Of a DNA stretch of 34,114 nucleotides, positions 16,279-23,927 are shown in pieces. The stretch lies in NCBI GenBank assembly GCA_003023275.1, contig PXTX01000083.1, positions 1 to 34,114 of the forward strand, written 5' to 3'. The notes under the pieces were generated by a model. That model did no database searches, was not told the DNA's origin, and worked only from the letters and a program-made list of their open reading frames with translations. Source of the DNA: Bacteroidetes bacterium SW_4_67_19. Its GTDB lineage: Bacteria > Bacteroidota > Rhodothermia > Rhodothermales > Salinibacteraceae. Made by a program: the position numbers and the translations under genes. Numbering within the stretch: the stretch's first letter is position 1; every line of letters starts with the position of its first letter.

Positions 16279-17781
16279 TCACCCTCTACTATTCCGGTTC
16301 GGGCCCCCGTCCGTTCCCCATTCAGGTTCGTTCACGGTCGTCATCCACGCCCCCGGAAGACGCTCGCTGCGGCCCCCGCCCGTCGACGTCGATCCACTGC
16401 ACCGTCGTGTTCTCGAGTTGGCCGGGCGGCGGGTGCCTCCCGACGACCAGCGAGAGCGGATGGCCCCGATGAAGGCTCCGAGGCCGTTGGCGCGCCGGGT
16501 GAGCATGCCCAAAACGAACAGCCCGAGCATTCCCCCCCCGACCCAGCCGAGAAAGTCGAGAATGATGTCGATGAGCAGCTCCCCGGTGCGCGAAGCGTAG
16601 ATGCCGACCCCGATGCCGAGCGCGCCGGCAGTGATGACGACGATCTTGGCGAAAAAGAGCCGCTGCTGCTCCGCGACATCTTCTTTGAACTGGGTGTAGA
16701 AGTCCACAGTGATGGCGGCGGCCGTGGAGTTGAGCGCCGAGTCGAGGCTCGACATCGCGGCGGCGAAGACGGCGGCCACCAGCCCCCCGGTGATGACCGG
16801 CGGCACCTGGTTTTCGATAAACTGCGGCATCACCTGGTCCGAGCCGATGCCTTCGGCCAGCAGGCCGGGGTTGAAGTCGTAGAAGACGAACAGAAACACG
16901 CCCATCAAAAGCGAGAGCGCCACGCTGATTGCGCCCGTTCCCACGCCCAGCAGGAGCGCCTTCTGCGCCTCGCGCGGGTTTTCGACAGTCATGTAGCGTT
17001 GCACCGGCTGCTGATTCGTCCCGTAGAGCGAAAGCGCGAGCAGCCCGTACCCGAAGATCGCCGTCACGATGCCCTTGAAGGCGAACGGCTCGTCGGCATG
17101 AAGAACCTGCAACTTGTCGAGCGAGGCAGCGGTCTCGAAGGTGGCGCTCGTGCCGCCGGGGGTGCTCGTGATAACCACGATGATCGACGCAATGACGCCG
17201 AGCACGATGAGCCCGAACTGGATCACGTCCGTCCAGATCACTGCCGAGATGCCGCCCACCACCGTGTAGGTGATGGCAATGACGCCGAAGATGATGACCG
17301 CTTCCTCCACGCCGGGCAGCCCGGGGAAAACATTGGTCGGGACGATCTCGCTGAAAAGCAGCGACGCCCCGTACAGGAGCGCCCCGCCGCGCAGGAGCGT
17401 GGCAAAGATGAACAGCGCCGAGCCGAGCTGGCGCGTCTTCGTGTCGAAGCGTACCTCGAGGTACTCGTAGGCGGTCGTGAGCTCCTTTATCTTGTGAAAG
17501 AACGGGATGAAGAGCGCCGCCACGATCCCCGCCGCGAGGATGTCCCCGATCTGGAACTGGAGGTACCACATGTCATCGGCGTAGGCGTAGCCGGGCATCC
17601 CCAGCACCGACGCGGCCGAGAACGACGTGGCGATGATCGAGAGGCCCGCTGCCCACCAGCGCACGCCCCGGTTGCCCACGAAGTACGCTTCCGTGTCGGT
17701 CTGGAGGCGGTTGGCCCACCAGCCCAGCCCCACGACCGTGGCCACGTAGAGCCCGACGACGATCCAGTCCAGAACGTGCAT
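16279..17781 (-). CDS. Sodium:solute symporter with foreign C-terminus
   Basis: Residues 1-441 are a clear SSS-family transporter (SLC5-like): FVGNRGVRWWAAGLSIIATS for TM1-TM2, the TM region with SAVIWTDVIQ, TNQQPVQRYMTV, the MSSLDSALNSTAA motif near TM8, and FLGWVGGGMLGLFVLGMLTRR near TM10. The substrate (sugar, sialic acid or other organic solute) cannot be assigned. The family motif stops at GAFIGAI; the next 59 residues are Arg/Ser/Thr-rich and not membrane-like, where one or more further helices are expected. Another frame reads SLVVGRHPPPGQLENTTVQW over the same DNA, so the 3' end may be fused to the tail of another gene. Start ATG 17781 fits the family. Confidence 0.85.
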   Translation of the reverse strand: MHVLDWIVVGLYVATVVGLGWWANRLQTDTEAYFVGNRGVRWWAAGLSIIATSFSAASVLGMPGYAYADDMWYLQFQIGDILAAGIVAALFIPFFHKIKELTTAYEYLEVRFDTKTRQLGSALFIFATLLRGGALLYGASLLFSEIVPTNVFPGLPGVEEAVIIFGVIAITYTVVGGISAVIWTDVIQFGLIVLGVIASIIVVITSTPGGTSATFETAASLDKLQVLHADEPFAFKGIVTAIFGYGLLALSLYGTNQQPVQRYMTVENPREAQKALLLGVGTGAISVALSLLMGVFLFVFYDFNPGLLAEGIGSDQVMPQFIENQVPPVITGGLVAAVFAAAMSSLDSALNSTAAAITVDFYTQFKEDVAEQQRLFFAKIVVITAGALGIGVGIYASRTGELLIDIILDFLGWVGGGMLGLFVLGMLTRRANGLGAFIGAIRSRWSSGGTRRPANSRTRRCSGSTSTGGGRSERLPGAWMTTVNEPEWGTDGGPNRNSRG

Positions 17782-17857
17782 GGAAGCAGCCGGGAAAGGC
17801 GGAGCGAGCGTCGGAAACGCGAGGGCGGAGCGTGGCGTCCGCGCTGAACCGTTGTCG

Positions 17858-17887
17858 AACATACAGCACGCGCCGTTCTCTGCACAA
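17858..17887 (-). promoter_or_regulatory. Possible promoter of the symporter gene
   Basis: On the minus strand TTGTGC (17882-17887) and TATGTT (17858-17863) are separated by 18 bp, a fair sigma-70-like match, about 80 bp before the symporter ATG. Confidence 0.3.
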
Positions 17888-18052
17888 CCGCCCCCCCTCG
17901 GTGCATGCCCTCCGGTCGGGGGAATGGCGAAAAGATTACAGCCCCGCTGCCGGAGGCCGCCCGATTTTCCCTTTTCGGTGACGCTCGTGCGATGAACGTA
18001 GCCGTCCTTCGTAGACGCCCGACGTAGACGACGTTTGCCCCCGAAAGAGAGC

Positions 18053-18085
18053 GGCTTTCCCGCTCGCGTCGGGGGAGCCTTTTTT
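18053..18085 (+). terminator. Intrinsic terminator without an upstream gene
   Basis: GGCTTTCCC (18053-18061) pairs with GGGGGAGCC (18071-18079) with two G-U pairs around a 9-nt loop, and is followed by six T (18080-18085). This is a standard intrinsic terminator on the plus strand, but no plus-strand gene lies before it for about 10 kb. It may end a small RNA, act as an attenuator for the outer-membrane gene at 18207, or shield it from antisense transcription. Confidence 0.6.
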
Positions 18086-18103
18086 CGTGGACCCCCTCTC
18101 GGC

Positions 18104-18132
18104 TTGACCGTCGCCGCCGGGGTCGGTACCAT
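18104..18132 (+). promoter_or_regulatory. Possible promoter of the outer-membrane protein gene
   Basis: TTGACC (18104-18109) and TACCAT (18127-18132) are 17 bp apart, a good sigma-70-like spacing, with the start codon 75 bp downstream. It lies just after the orphan terminator. Confidence 0.4.
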
Positions 18133-18206
18133 GAAAGGGGCACGCCCGCTGCCCCCCAGCGCTTCGCCGGCGTGGGCGTCCGTTTTCCGTCGAAGCCTTC
18201 CTCCCC

Positions 18207-19508
18207 GTGCGGTCTCTCGCTCGTCTGCTCGCCGCTTTTGCTCGCTGCCTGCTCGCGCCCGCCCTGATCGCCGGCGCGGTAGCGGGCCTCGGCGCGATGA
18301 GCGCCGTCCGCGCCCAACCCGTGAGCTTCGGCCCCAGCTACGCCACGCGGCTGGAGGGCACGCTCCGCGGCGGCGTCTACGGCGCCTACGACGAGGACGC
18401 CGACGAGGCCTACGACCTGGTCCGCCTCGTAGACTACGCCCGGTACGCGCGCTCCGGCACGGGCGGCGGCCCCGCCCTCTACACCCGCGCCGGCCCCATT
18501 CAGCAGATGACGCTCGGCCCCGCCGGGCACCTCGTGCACTTCTTCCGCTCCAATACCGCCTACGACGAACGCACCGTCGGCGCGGAAGCCTTCGCCCAGA
18601 CCGACCGCCTCTCGCTGGGCCTTTTCACCGACAACGTGCTCGTGAACGGCGTCACGGGCGGGCGTCTGGCGGCCCGTCCCTTCCCCGGCGACGGCTTCGC
18701 CGCGCCCCTTGCGTCCACCGAGGTCGGCCTCACCGCCGTCACCGACCTGGGGCTTCGGGACGACCGCTACGCCGACAGCCTCGAAACGCCCACCGCCCTC
18801 GCGCTCGACGCCAGCTATGACGCCACGAGCCCCGGCGGGATTGCACTCCGGCCCTTCGCCTCCGCCGCCGCCTTTGCCGACTACGGCTGGGGCGCAGGGG
18901 CGGGCGCGGCGCTCTCCGGCGACAACTTCGCCCGCCTGGCGCGCTTCGCCGTGCGCCTGGGCCTCTTTTACAGCAGCGACCAGTTTACGCCCGGCGCGTT
19001 CGGGGCGCTCTACACGGTGAGCAACCCCCGCGCGCGCCTCGCCGACGACAGCGCGCTCCGCGCGGAAGCCCCCGGCGAACGCTCCGCCAGCACGCCGCTC
19101 TCGGAGATCGGCGCCTCGGCCGGGTGGCGGCTGGGGCTACGCCTGCTCTTCTTCGAGCGCTTCGAGCTGCGCTCCTCCTACTACGGCCACCTCGGCGACC
19201 AGGACCTGAGCCGCTACCACCTGCGGCTTTTCTTTCAGACGCGCGACGGTCGGGCGCGTCTGTTCGTGCGCCTCGACCGCGGCGGGCTCGACCACGTCTT
19301 CTCCGTCTTCGGCGCCGCCGACGACCAGACCGCCGTTACGTTCAATGCCGACTACCGCCTGCCGTTCGACCTGGGCGGGACGGGCGTATGGGCGCACCTG
19401 CGCACGCGCTACACCTTCGAGCGCCTCGACGACGGCACCGGCGGGGTCAAGCGCTTCCTGCCCCAGCGCCGCTTCGAGCCGTCGGTGGGCGTGCGGCTGG
19501 GGTTGTGA
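18207..19508 (+). CDS. Putative outer-membrane beta-barrel protein
   Basis: The 433-aa protein has a Sec signal peptide (hydrophobic to about residue 32, AXA-type cleavage after AVRA, then QPVSFG). The mature part shows alternating aromatic/hydrophobic strands and Tyr/Phe-rich segments (RFAVRLGLFYSS, RFELRSSYYGHLGD, YHLRLFFQTRDGRARLFVRL), and ends on VGVRLGL, consistent with a beta-barrel of the outer membrane; Leu rather than Phe closes it. No TonB plug is seen. I do not recognise a named family. Start GTG 18207 is chosen because it places the signal peptide at the N-terminus. The gene faces the symporter gene divergently. Confidence 0.7.
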   Translation: MRSLARLLAAFARCLLAPALIAGAVAGLGAMSAVRAQPVSFGPSYATRLEGTLRGGVYGAYDEDADEAYDLVRLVDYARYARSGTGGGPALYTRAGPIQQMTLGPAGHLVHFFRSNTAYDERTVGAEAFAQTDRLSLGLFTDNVLVNGVTGGRLAARPFPGDGFAAPLASTEVGLTAVTDLGLRDDRYADSLETPTALALDASYDATSPGGIALRPFASAAAFADYGWGAGAGAALSGDNFARLARFAVRLGLFYSSDQFTPGAFGALYTVSNPRARLADDSALRAEAPGERSASTPLSEIGASAGWRLGLRLLFFERFELRSSYYGHLGDQDLSRYHLRLFFQTRDGRARLFVRLDRGGLDHVFSVFGAADDQTAVTFNADYRLPFDLGGTGVWAHLRTRYTFERLDDGTGGVKRFLPQRRFEPSVGVRLGL

Positions 19509-19603
19509 CACGGAATTCGTGACGCGTGCTGGTGCGTCGCGTGCTGGCGAGGGGGACGCTCCTCCACCTTCGCCTCGCGTGCTCGCTCGCCGGAGTGCGC
19601 TGC

Positions 19604-19669
19604 TGCCTGCGCGCTCTCCTCGGAGATGTCCGCCAGCGGCAGGTCGTACTCGATGAAGCGTTTTTGCAT
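19604..19669 (-). pseudogene. 5' fragment of a DUF1156 DNA-methylase gene
   Basis: Twenty-two codons from the ATG at 19669 give MQKRFIEYDLPLADISEESA plus two residues, which fits the highly conserved N-terminus of DUF1156 proteins (usually continuing REK-x-IRHGH-x-STLH-x-WWARRPLA). The expected continuation is absent from all frames: the reading frame runs on as Gln/Ala/Arg-rich sequence into the end of the outer-membrane gene on the other strand. DUF1156 methylases are core parts of an anti-phage cluster with HerA-like helicase and DUF499 partners, none of which are here. It starts 3 bp after the stop codon of the transposase gene. The family match comes from memory of the motif, not from an alignment. 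Confidence 0.6.
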
Positions 19670-19672
19670 GGG

Positions 19673-20362
19673 CTACGGTTGCGGGGGCGGCTGGTGATGC
19701 TGCGAATGGCGAGGATGGTTGCGGTCGCGGGTCCACTGCGGCGGGTTGCGGCGGATGTAATGGGCGATGCGCCGGCGGGATCGGTCGTCGCGCACGACGT
19801 GGTCGTAGAACCGGGATTGCCACGCGAAATCGGGGCGCGCGGTGCGGCGCACTTGCCGCGTCACGGCGGATTTGTACGACCGCACGACGGCGGCCAGCGC
19901 CCCCGCGCCGGGCGAAATGGCGGCCATGCGTTCGTTTTTGGGCGGCGGGGCGTCGTCGTTTTCGGGCGTCTGTCGGTTGTTATCGACCGTTTGTAGAGAC
20001 GTTGCGTGCAACGTCTCTACGGAAACGTTTTCATCATGGCCAGGACTGTTTCCACCATGGGAATCGACGCTTCCGCCGTCGTCGCGCGGGCGCGGCATCA
20101 ACCCGACCAGCCCGTGCACGTGGTTGGGCATCACGACGAACGCCCCCAGACGCGCGCGGTCGAAATGATCCGGGATTCCCGCCCAGCACCGATGCGCCAC
20201 GCATCCCGCCGCCGACAGACCCATCACGCCGCCCTGCACGTCGCCGAAGAAACAGGCGCGGTCCTTCGTGCAGATCGTCACGAAGTACCAACCGGGCGCG
20301 GCGTAGTCGTGCCCGCGCAGGCGGGTCGTCTCCACGCGGTATCGGTCGCGGTAGCGTTTCAT
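19673..20362 (-). CDS. REP-associated (IS200-like) Y1/HUH transposase
   Basis: The 229-aa protein is a TnpA_REP/RAYT-type single-strand transposase: YFVTICTKDR at 26-35, the HUH motif NHVHGL with His81 and His83, the catalytic Tyr163 in SYKSAVTR, and the family C-terminus WQSRFYDHVVRD followed by IAHYIRRNPPQW. A variable region of about 70 residues (about 88-160) separates HUH and Tyr; it includes 11 residues (115-125, VETLHATSLQT) coded by a perfect palindrome. Such enzymes nick and move DNA hairpins next to guide tetranucleotides and are domesticated in many genomes. No flanking IS ends are visible. The ATG at 20362 fits the family. Confidence 0.9.
   Translation of the reverse strand: MKRYRDRYRVETTRLRGHDYAAPGWYFVTICTKDRACFFGDVQGGVMGLSAAGCVAHRCWAGIPDHFDRARLGAFVVMPNHVHGLVGLMPRPRDDGGSVDSHGGNSPGHDENVSVETLHATSLQTVDNNRQTPENDDAPPPKNERMAAISPGAGALAAVVRSYKSAVTRQVRRTARPDFAWQSRFYDHVVRDDRSRRRIAHYIRRNPPQWTRDRNHPRHSQHHQPPPQP
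19993..20020. repeat. Perfect palindrome inside the transposase gene
   Basis: Two 13-bp arms, GTAGAGACGTTGC and GCAACGTCTCTAC, flank a 2-bp loop (GT). Flanking CGTTT and AAACG partly extend it. The palindrome is read through in frame by the transposase gene as VETLHATSLQ. The core is very like a dispersed palindrome I recall from cyanobacteria and other bacteria; copy number in this genome cannot be seen. Confidence 0.95.
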
Positions 20363-20510
20363 GTGTCAGAGGCGATATCCTCCCTTCTGGGAAGAAGTTT
20401 GCCGTGGTTTACGCGGAGTCGCCCGCGCAACGCTCACGCGAACCACGTCTGGAGAATCTGACAGAATCGCTCGAACGATGGGTCTTGGCAACGCCGCACG
20501 CGGCCACTGT

Positions 20511-20552
20511 CATGACGCATCACGCACGAATTACGCATCACGCAACACGCGC
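20511..20552. repeat. Heptad array overlapping a stop codon, CATCACG family
   Basis: Units CATGACG, CATCACG, CACGAAT, TACGCAT, CACGCAA and CACGCGC run through the stop codon of the minus-strand hypothetical gene (TGA, 20538-20540). Same sequence family as 14085, 14579 and 29210. The remaining gap to the transposase start (20363-20510) holds no gene. Confidence 0.85.
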
Positions 20553-21035
20553 TGCAACGTCGCCTTCCGCTTCCCTCCGCTCTTCCTCGCCGCCGGGCAC
20601 TGCCGGTCGGTCCGCCGCCCACGTGCGCTCCGGCGCGTGCTTATCGAGAAAGTGGTCGATGTAGGCGGCGCTGATCTCGGCTTCCTCCGCACCGCTCGAC
20701 AGGTAGTAGCCCTTTTTGAAGGGCGCGTCCCACTGGCTCGGGAAAAAGAGTTCGTTGCGCTGCGCTTCGGTCAGGCCGGCGGCCTCGGCGGCGCGTTGCC
20801 ACAGGTGACCGGGGTCGTGAAAGCCGCCTTCGCAGAGCAGGCCCTTTTCGTCGTAGTCCCCGCCCTTCTCTTCGAGCAAGACGTGCCCGGCGATGCAGCA
20901 GCGAAAGTGATCGGGCCGCGCGCCGAACTCGATGACGGCGCGGCGGTTGCGCGCGAAGGCCCAGTGCGCCGCACAGTAGCGGTCCGGCCGGTCGGCGATG
21001 GCGTCGCGCACGCGCTGAAGCAGACGAACGTTCAT
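20538..21035 (-). CDS. Conserved-type hypothetical protein, 165 aa
   Basis: The N-terminus MNVRLLQRVRDAIADRPDRY followed by a CCIAGHVLL-like segment resembles a recurring family of short hypothetical proteins that share MN-x-x-LL...P and an C-x-AGW/H element. It is soluble, acidic, and has Trp/Tyr-rich stretches (LFFPSQW, FKKGYY, AAYIDHFLDKHAP). The last 20 residues (EEERREAEG...) look like an extension read into the heptad array that holds the stop codon. No function can be given. Start ATG 21035 lies directly beside another heptad array. Confidence 0.65.
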   Translation of the reverse strand: MNVRLLQRVRDAIADRPDRYCAAHWAFARNRRAVIEFGARPDHFRCCIAGHVLLEEKGGDYDEKGLLCEGGFHDPGHLWQRAAEAAGLTEAQRNELFFPSQWDAPFKKGYYLSSGAEEAEISAAYIDHFLDKHAPERTWAADRPAVPGGEEERREAEGDVAARVA

Positions 21036-21036
21036 A

Positions 21037-21085
21037 GGATTCGCGGTTTCGATTTGGAGGTTGCGGGTTTCGGATTGCGGAGTTT
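21037..21085. repeat. Heptad array, GGATTCG/GGTTTCG type
   Basis: Units GGATTCG, CGGTTTC, GATTTGG, AGGTTGC, GGGTTTC, GGATTGC and GGAGTTT start 1 bp above the ATG of the 165-aa gene (minus strand). No stop triplets recur on either strand, unlike the arrays behind gene ends. Confidence 0.75.
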
Positions 21086-21130
21086 TTAGCGCAGGCGGTC
21101 GAGGGACAACTCGAAACCGCGGCGAAGCCG

Positions 21131-22159
21131 CTATTTCACCGCCGCGCTCATCTCCATCATGCGCTCGATGGGTTCGAGGGCCTGCTGGCGAATGTCCTCT
21201 TCCATCGTCACCTCGGGGGCTTCATGCTCGAGGTTGAGGTAGAGTTTTTCGAGCGTGTTGAGGCGCATGTGCGGGCACTGCGAGCAGTTGCACCCGCTCT
21301 CTGGCTCGGCGGGAATCAGCTCGTTTTCGGGCGCGTCCTTCTGCATCTGGTGAAGGATGCCCTCCTCGGTGGCGACGATGAAGGTGCCGGGTTCGCCCTC
21401 TTTGGCGCGGCGGCGGATCTGGCTCGTCGAGCCGATGAAGTCGGCATGGCGGAGGGTGGCCTCGCGGCACTCCGGGTGCGCCAGCACTTCCGCCTGCGGG
21501 TGCTTGGCCTTCAGGCGCATCAGCTTCTTCTCGCTGAAGGTCTCGTGCACGATGCAGACGCCGTCCCAGAGCACCATGTCGCGCCCCGTCTCCCGGTTGA
21601 GATATGCGCCGAGGTTCTTATCCGGCGCAAAGATGAGCGGCTGGTCCTCGGGAAACTGCTCGATGATGTGCGCCGCGCTGGAGCTGGTGCACGTCACGTC
21701 CGAGAGGGCCTTCACCGCCGCCGTGGAGTTGACGTAGGTGATGACCTTGTGGTCGGGGTAGTCTTCGAGCCATTCGGCGAACTCGTCGGCCGGGCAAGTG
21801 TCCGCCAGCGAGCAGCCGGCGTTGAGATCTGGGAGGAGGACCTGCTTTTCGGGGTTGAGGATTTTGGCCGTCTCGGCCATGAAGTGGACGCCGCAAAAGA
21901 CGATCTTGTCGGCGTCGGTGTCGGCGGCCTCGCGGGCCAGCCCCAGCGAGTCGCCGATGTAGTCGGCCAGGTCCTGAATCGCCGACTCTTGGTAGTAGTG
22001 CGCCAGCAGGACGGCGTTTTTTTCTTCTTTGAGGCGCGTGATCTCGTTGAAGAGATCGAGCGTGGGATCGACGGGTTCTTCGACGAAGCCGGCGCCTTCG
22101 ACGCGGCCGGTGCCGGGGGCGAGCGGATCGCTCGTTTGCGGAGCGGCGACGGTGCTCAT
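21131..22159 (-). CDS. nadA: Quinolinate synthase A
   Basis: The 342-aa enzyme condenses iminoaspartate with dihydroxyacetone phosphate to quinolinate in de novo NAD synthesis, using an oxygen-sensitive [4Fe-4S] cluster. Typical features: [20 protein letters not shown] (51-70), Cys116 in NAGCSLAD, Cys202 in WDGVCIVHE and the C-x-C-x-x-C cluster C290/C292/C295 ([10 protein letters not shown]). These are the three cluster-ligand regions. Start ATG 22159 is chosen over an upstream frame extension that is not conserved. NadB is not in the window. The gene is divergent to the HNH gene across a 386-bp gap. Confidence 0.96.
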   Translation of the reverse strand: MSTVAAPQTSDPLAPGTGRVEGAGFVEEPVDPTLDLFNEITRLKEEKNAVLLAHYYQESAIQDLADYIGDSLGLAREAADTDADKIVFCGVHFMAETAKILNPEKQVLLPDLNAGCSLADTCPADEFAEWLEDYPDHKVITYVNSTAAVKALSDVTCTSSSAAHIIEQFPEDQPLIFAPDKNLGAYLNRETGRDMVLWDGVCIVHETFSEKKLMRLKAKHPQAEVLAHPECREATLRHADFIGSTSQIRRRAKEGEPGTFIVATEEGILHQMQKDAPENELIPAEPESGCNCSQCPHMRLNTLEKLYLNLEHEAPEVTMEEDIRQQALEPIERMMEMSAAVK

Positions 22160-22545
22160 GGCGAAGTGCGAGCGGTTGAGAAGCGCGCTGCGAAGGGGAA
22201 AAGTCGTAACGCCACAAGGCGGCGTGTGTTCTGCCGCCCGGCGTGCGACGTGGCGCCCAACAACGTGGCGAGCGTGCAGAACCAGCACAGGCGCCGCACG
22301 CCGGAACGAACGTACAGCGAAAGAGTGTAGCCAAACGAAGGCGCGGTCTCCCGCGCGAGGGCTTCTCGCCGGTAGATCCGCCTTCGCGAGCAGCAGGCGA
22401 CGCCGCCTGTGCGCGCCGCGCCCGTCCTCTTTCACAACCGGGAATTACGCAACTTCAAGACGCTTTCATTCCCCTTTGTTAGGCTGGCGTGCGCTCGCCG
22501 TTGCTCGCTCGTCTCTTCCGCTGTCAGCAGTGAGAGCGCCACGCC
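22160..22545. other. 386-bp divergent intergenic region
   Basis: No gene is supported between nadA and the HNH gene. Several small hairpins occur: GGCGGC/GCCGCC (22218-22238), CAGGCG/CGCCTG (22394-22409) and an inverted CGAAGGCG/CGCCTTCG pair. No clear promoter or riboswitch was recognised. Confidence 0.5.
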
Positions 22546-23046
22546 ATGAATGGACACGTCCTCGTGCTCAACCAGGACTATAGCGCGCTGACCGTGTGCA
22601 GCGTCGAGCGCGCCGTCGTCTTGATGCACTTGCAGAAGGTGCATCTCGTGGAGGCGGTCCCTGGAAAAGAAGTGCGTTCCCCGAGCGTAGAGATCCCGTG
22701 GCCCAGCATCGTGCGGCTCAAGGCGTACGTGAGCGTGCCCTACAAGCGGGTCATGCTCTCGCGCAAGAACGTGCTGCGCCGCGACCGCCACACCTGCCAG
22801 TACTGCGGCTCGGGCAAGCGCCTGACCATCGACCACATCCATCCCAAGTCGCGCGGGGGGGAGGACTCCTGGGAGAACCTGGTGGCCGCCTGCGTGCCCT
22901 GCAACAACCGCAAGGGCGACTCGACCCCCGAGGAGGCGGGCATGGAACTGGCGCGCGAGCCGTTTCGCCCCAGCCACGTCATGTTCATCCGCGACTTCGT
23001 CGGCACCGTCGACGAGGCGTGGAAGCCGTACCTGTTTCTCGCCTGA
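22546..23046 (+). CDS. HNH endonuclease
   Basis: The 166-aa protein carries an HNH nuclease domain with a zinc-binding C-x-x-C pair on each side: CQYC (84-87) and CVPC (116-119). The catalytic core is IDHIHPKSRGG (Asp96, His97, His99) and the NN-R-K-G context (CNNRKG) completes the ββα-metal fold. The N-terminal 70 residues are the conserved extension seen in stand-alone bacterial HNH proteins of this type (LNQDYSALTVCSVERAVVLM). The role is not known; these are chromosomal and not linked to a restriction methylase here. Length is typical. Confidence 0.93.
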   Translation: MNGHVLVLNQDYSALTVCSVERAVVLMHLQKVHLVEAVPGKEVRSPSVEIPWPSIVRLKAYVSVPYKRVMLSRKNVLRRDRHTCQYCGSGKRLTIDHIHPKSRGGEDSWENLVAACVPCNNRKGDSTPEEAGMELAREPFRPSHVMFIRDFVGTVDEAWKPYLFLA

Positions 23047-23220
23047 CGGCCTCGCGGTTGCACCCCAAGAGTACTTCCTCCCTCCGGTCGGGGCGCGGGT
23101 TTGGGGTTTTACAGAGGGAGACGCTGGCTTTTCATTTGCCGGAGCGGTCGCACGGGACACGCGAAAGACCGGCCGGATCCTCGCCGACGCCGCGGCGAGC
23201 GGCTGTCGCAACGGGACACG

Positions 23221-23254
23221 CGAACAACGACCCACGAACAAACGATCCACGAAC
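23221..23254. repeat. Heptad array, CGAACAA type, abutting a start codon
   Basis: CGAACAA, CGACCCA, CGAACAA, ACGATCC and ACGAACA are consecutive 7-bp units; the last base of the fifth is the A of the ATG at 23255. It occupies the position of a ribosome binding site. Confidence 0.75.
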
Positions 23255-23794
23255 ATGAACTCTACCCGCTGGGTTGCGCGCGCGCTCTGGCTCGCGCCGG
23301 CGTTTCTGACCTTCATCTGCGGGCAGCAGGTCTGGGCGGCCTACACGCTCGGGCAAACCCTCCAGCAGGGCACGCCCGCCGTCGCCGAGGTCACGGAGCT
23401 GCACCAGGAAAACCGCGTGGACGTGACCTACGACTACATGAAGCTGCGCGTCGAGCTGCCGGACGGCGGGACGCTCCGGACGGGCAAGATGTCGGTCCCG
23501 CACACGCTCGCGCCGCTGCTGGAAGACAAAAAGCGCCTCAAGGTGTTCATGCGGCCCGGCGCGGCGCAGGAAGTGGTTATTCGCGAAAAGGCGCGCTCGG
23601 GCGGCCCGCCGCTGGGGGCCACGCAGCAGCGCCTGGCCGTCGTCAACGCGGCGATGAGCGGCGGGGCGGCCTTGCTTTTCGGCCTCGGCGTCTTCTGGTG
23701 GAACCGCTACCTGCGCCGCCGCGGCGACCCCGCAAGCGAGCGCGCAGGCCGGCGCGACGAGGACTACTCCGCCGGCCAGACGGCGCGCGAGTAA
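23255..23794 (+). CDS. DUF3592-like membrane protein
   Basis: The 179-aa protein has an N-terminal membrane segment at about 8-30, a beta-rich extracytoplasmic domain at about 35-115 (AVAEVTELHQENRVDVTYDY, RVELPDGGTLRTGKMSVP) and a second membrane segment at about 126-150, followed by a charged tail. This layout is that of DUF3592 proteins. Function is unknown. It is convergent with the PH-like gene at 23928; a palindrome lies between. Confidence 0.7.
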   Translation: MNSTRWVARALWLAPAFLTFICGQQVWAAYTLGQTLQQGTPAVAEVTELHQENRVDVTYDYMKLRVELPDGGTLRTGKMSVPHTLAPLLEDKKRLKVFMRPGAAQEVVIREKARSGGPPLGATQQRLAVVNAAMSGGAALLFGLGVFWWNRYLRRRGDPASERAGRRDEDYSAGQTARE

Positions 23795-23826
23795 TACCGA
23801 TTTGGCGAGACGATGTCGCAGTAGAC

Positions 23827-23858
23827 CCCTTCCGGGCTTCCTCCAAAACCTGGAAGGG
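23827..23858. repeat. REP-like palindrome between convergent genes
   Basis: CCCTTCCGGG (23827-23836) pairs with CCTGGAAGGG (23849-23858) except for one G/T position, around a 12-nt loop. It lies in the convergent gap of DUF3592 and the PH-like gene and could terminate both; no strong T tract follows. Its CCTGGAAGG core is reminiscent of dispersed palindromes in other genomes. Confidence 0.5.
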
Positions 23859-23927
23859 TTGCGTTTGGAGAAGACAGTTGGACCAACACAATATCCGGAC
23901 TCCAACAGATCGAATTGGCATCCCCCG

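Larger units (their letters stand above)
17782..18206. other. 425-bp divergent intergenic region
   Basis: No supported gene lies between the divergent symporter and outer-membrane-protein genes. It holds a possible minus-strand promoter (17858-17887), an intrinsic terminator on the plus strand (18053-18085) and a possible plus-strand promoter (18104-18132). The plus strand from about 17880 to 18050 is structured and could be a leader or small RNA ending at that terminator, but I recognise no known RNA family. Confidence 0.4.

Noticed and set aside
19409-19603. Continuation of the DUF1156 frame into the outer-membrane gene
   Set aside because: After about 22 codons the family pattern ends; the rest is antisense to the end of the outer-membrane protein gene.
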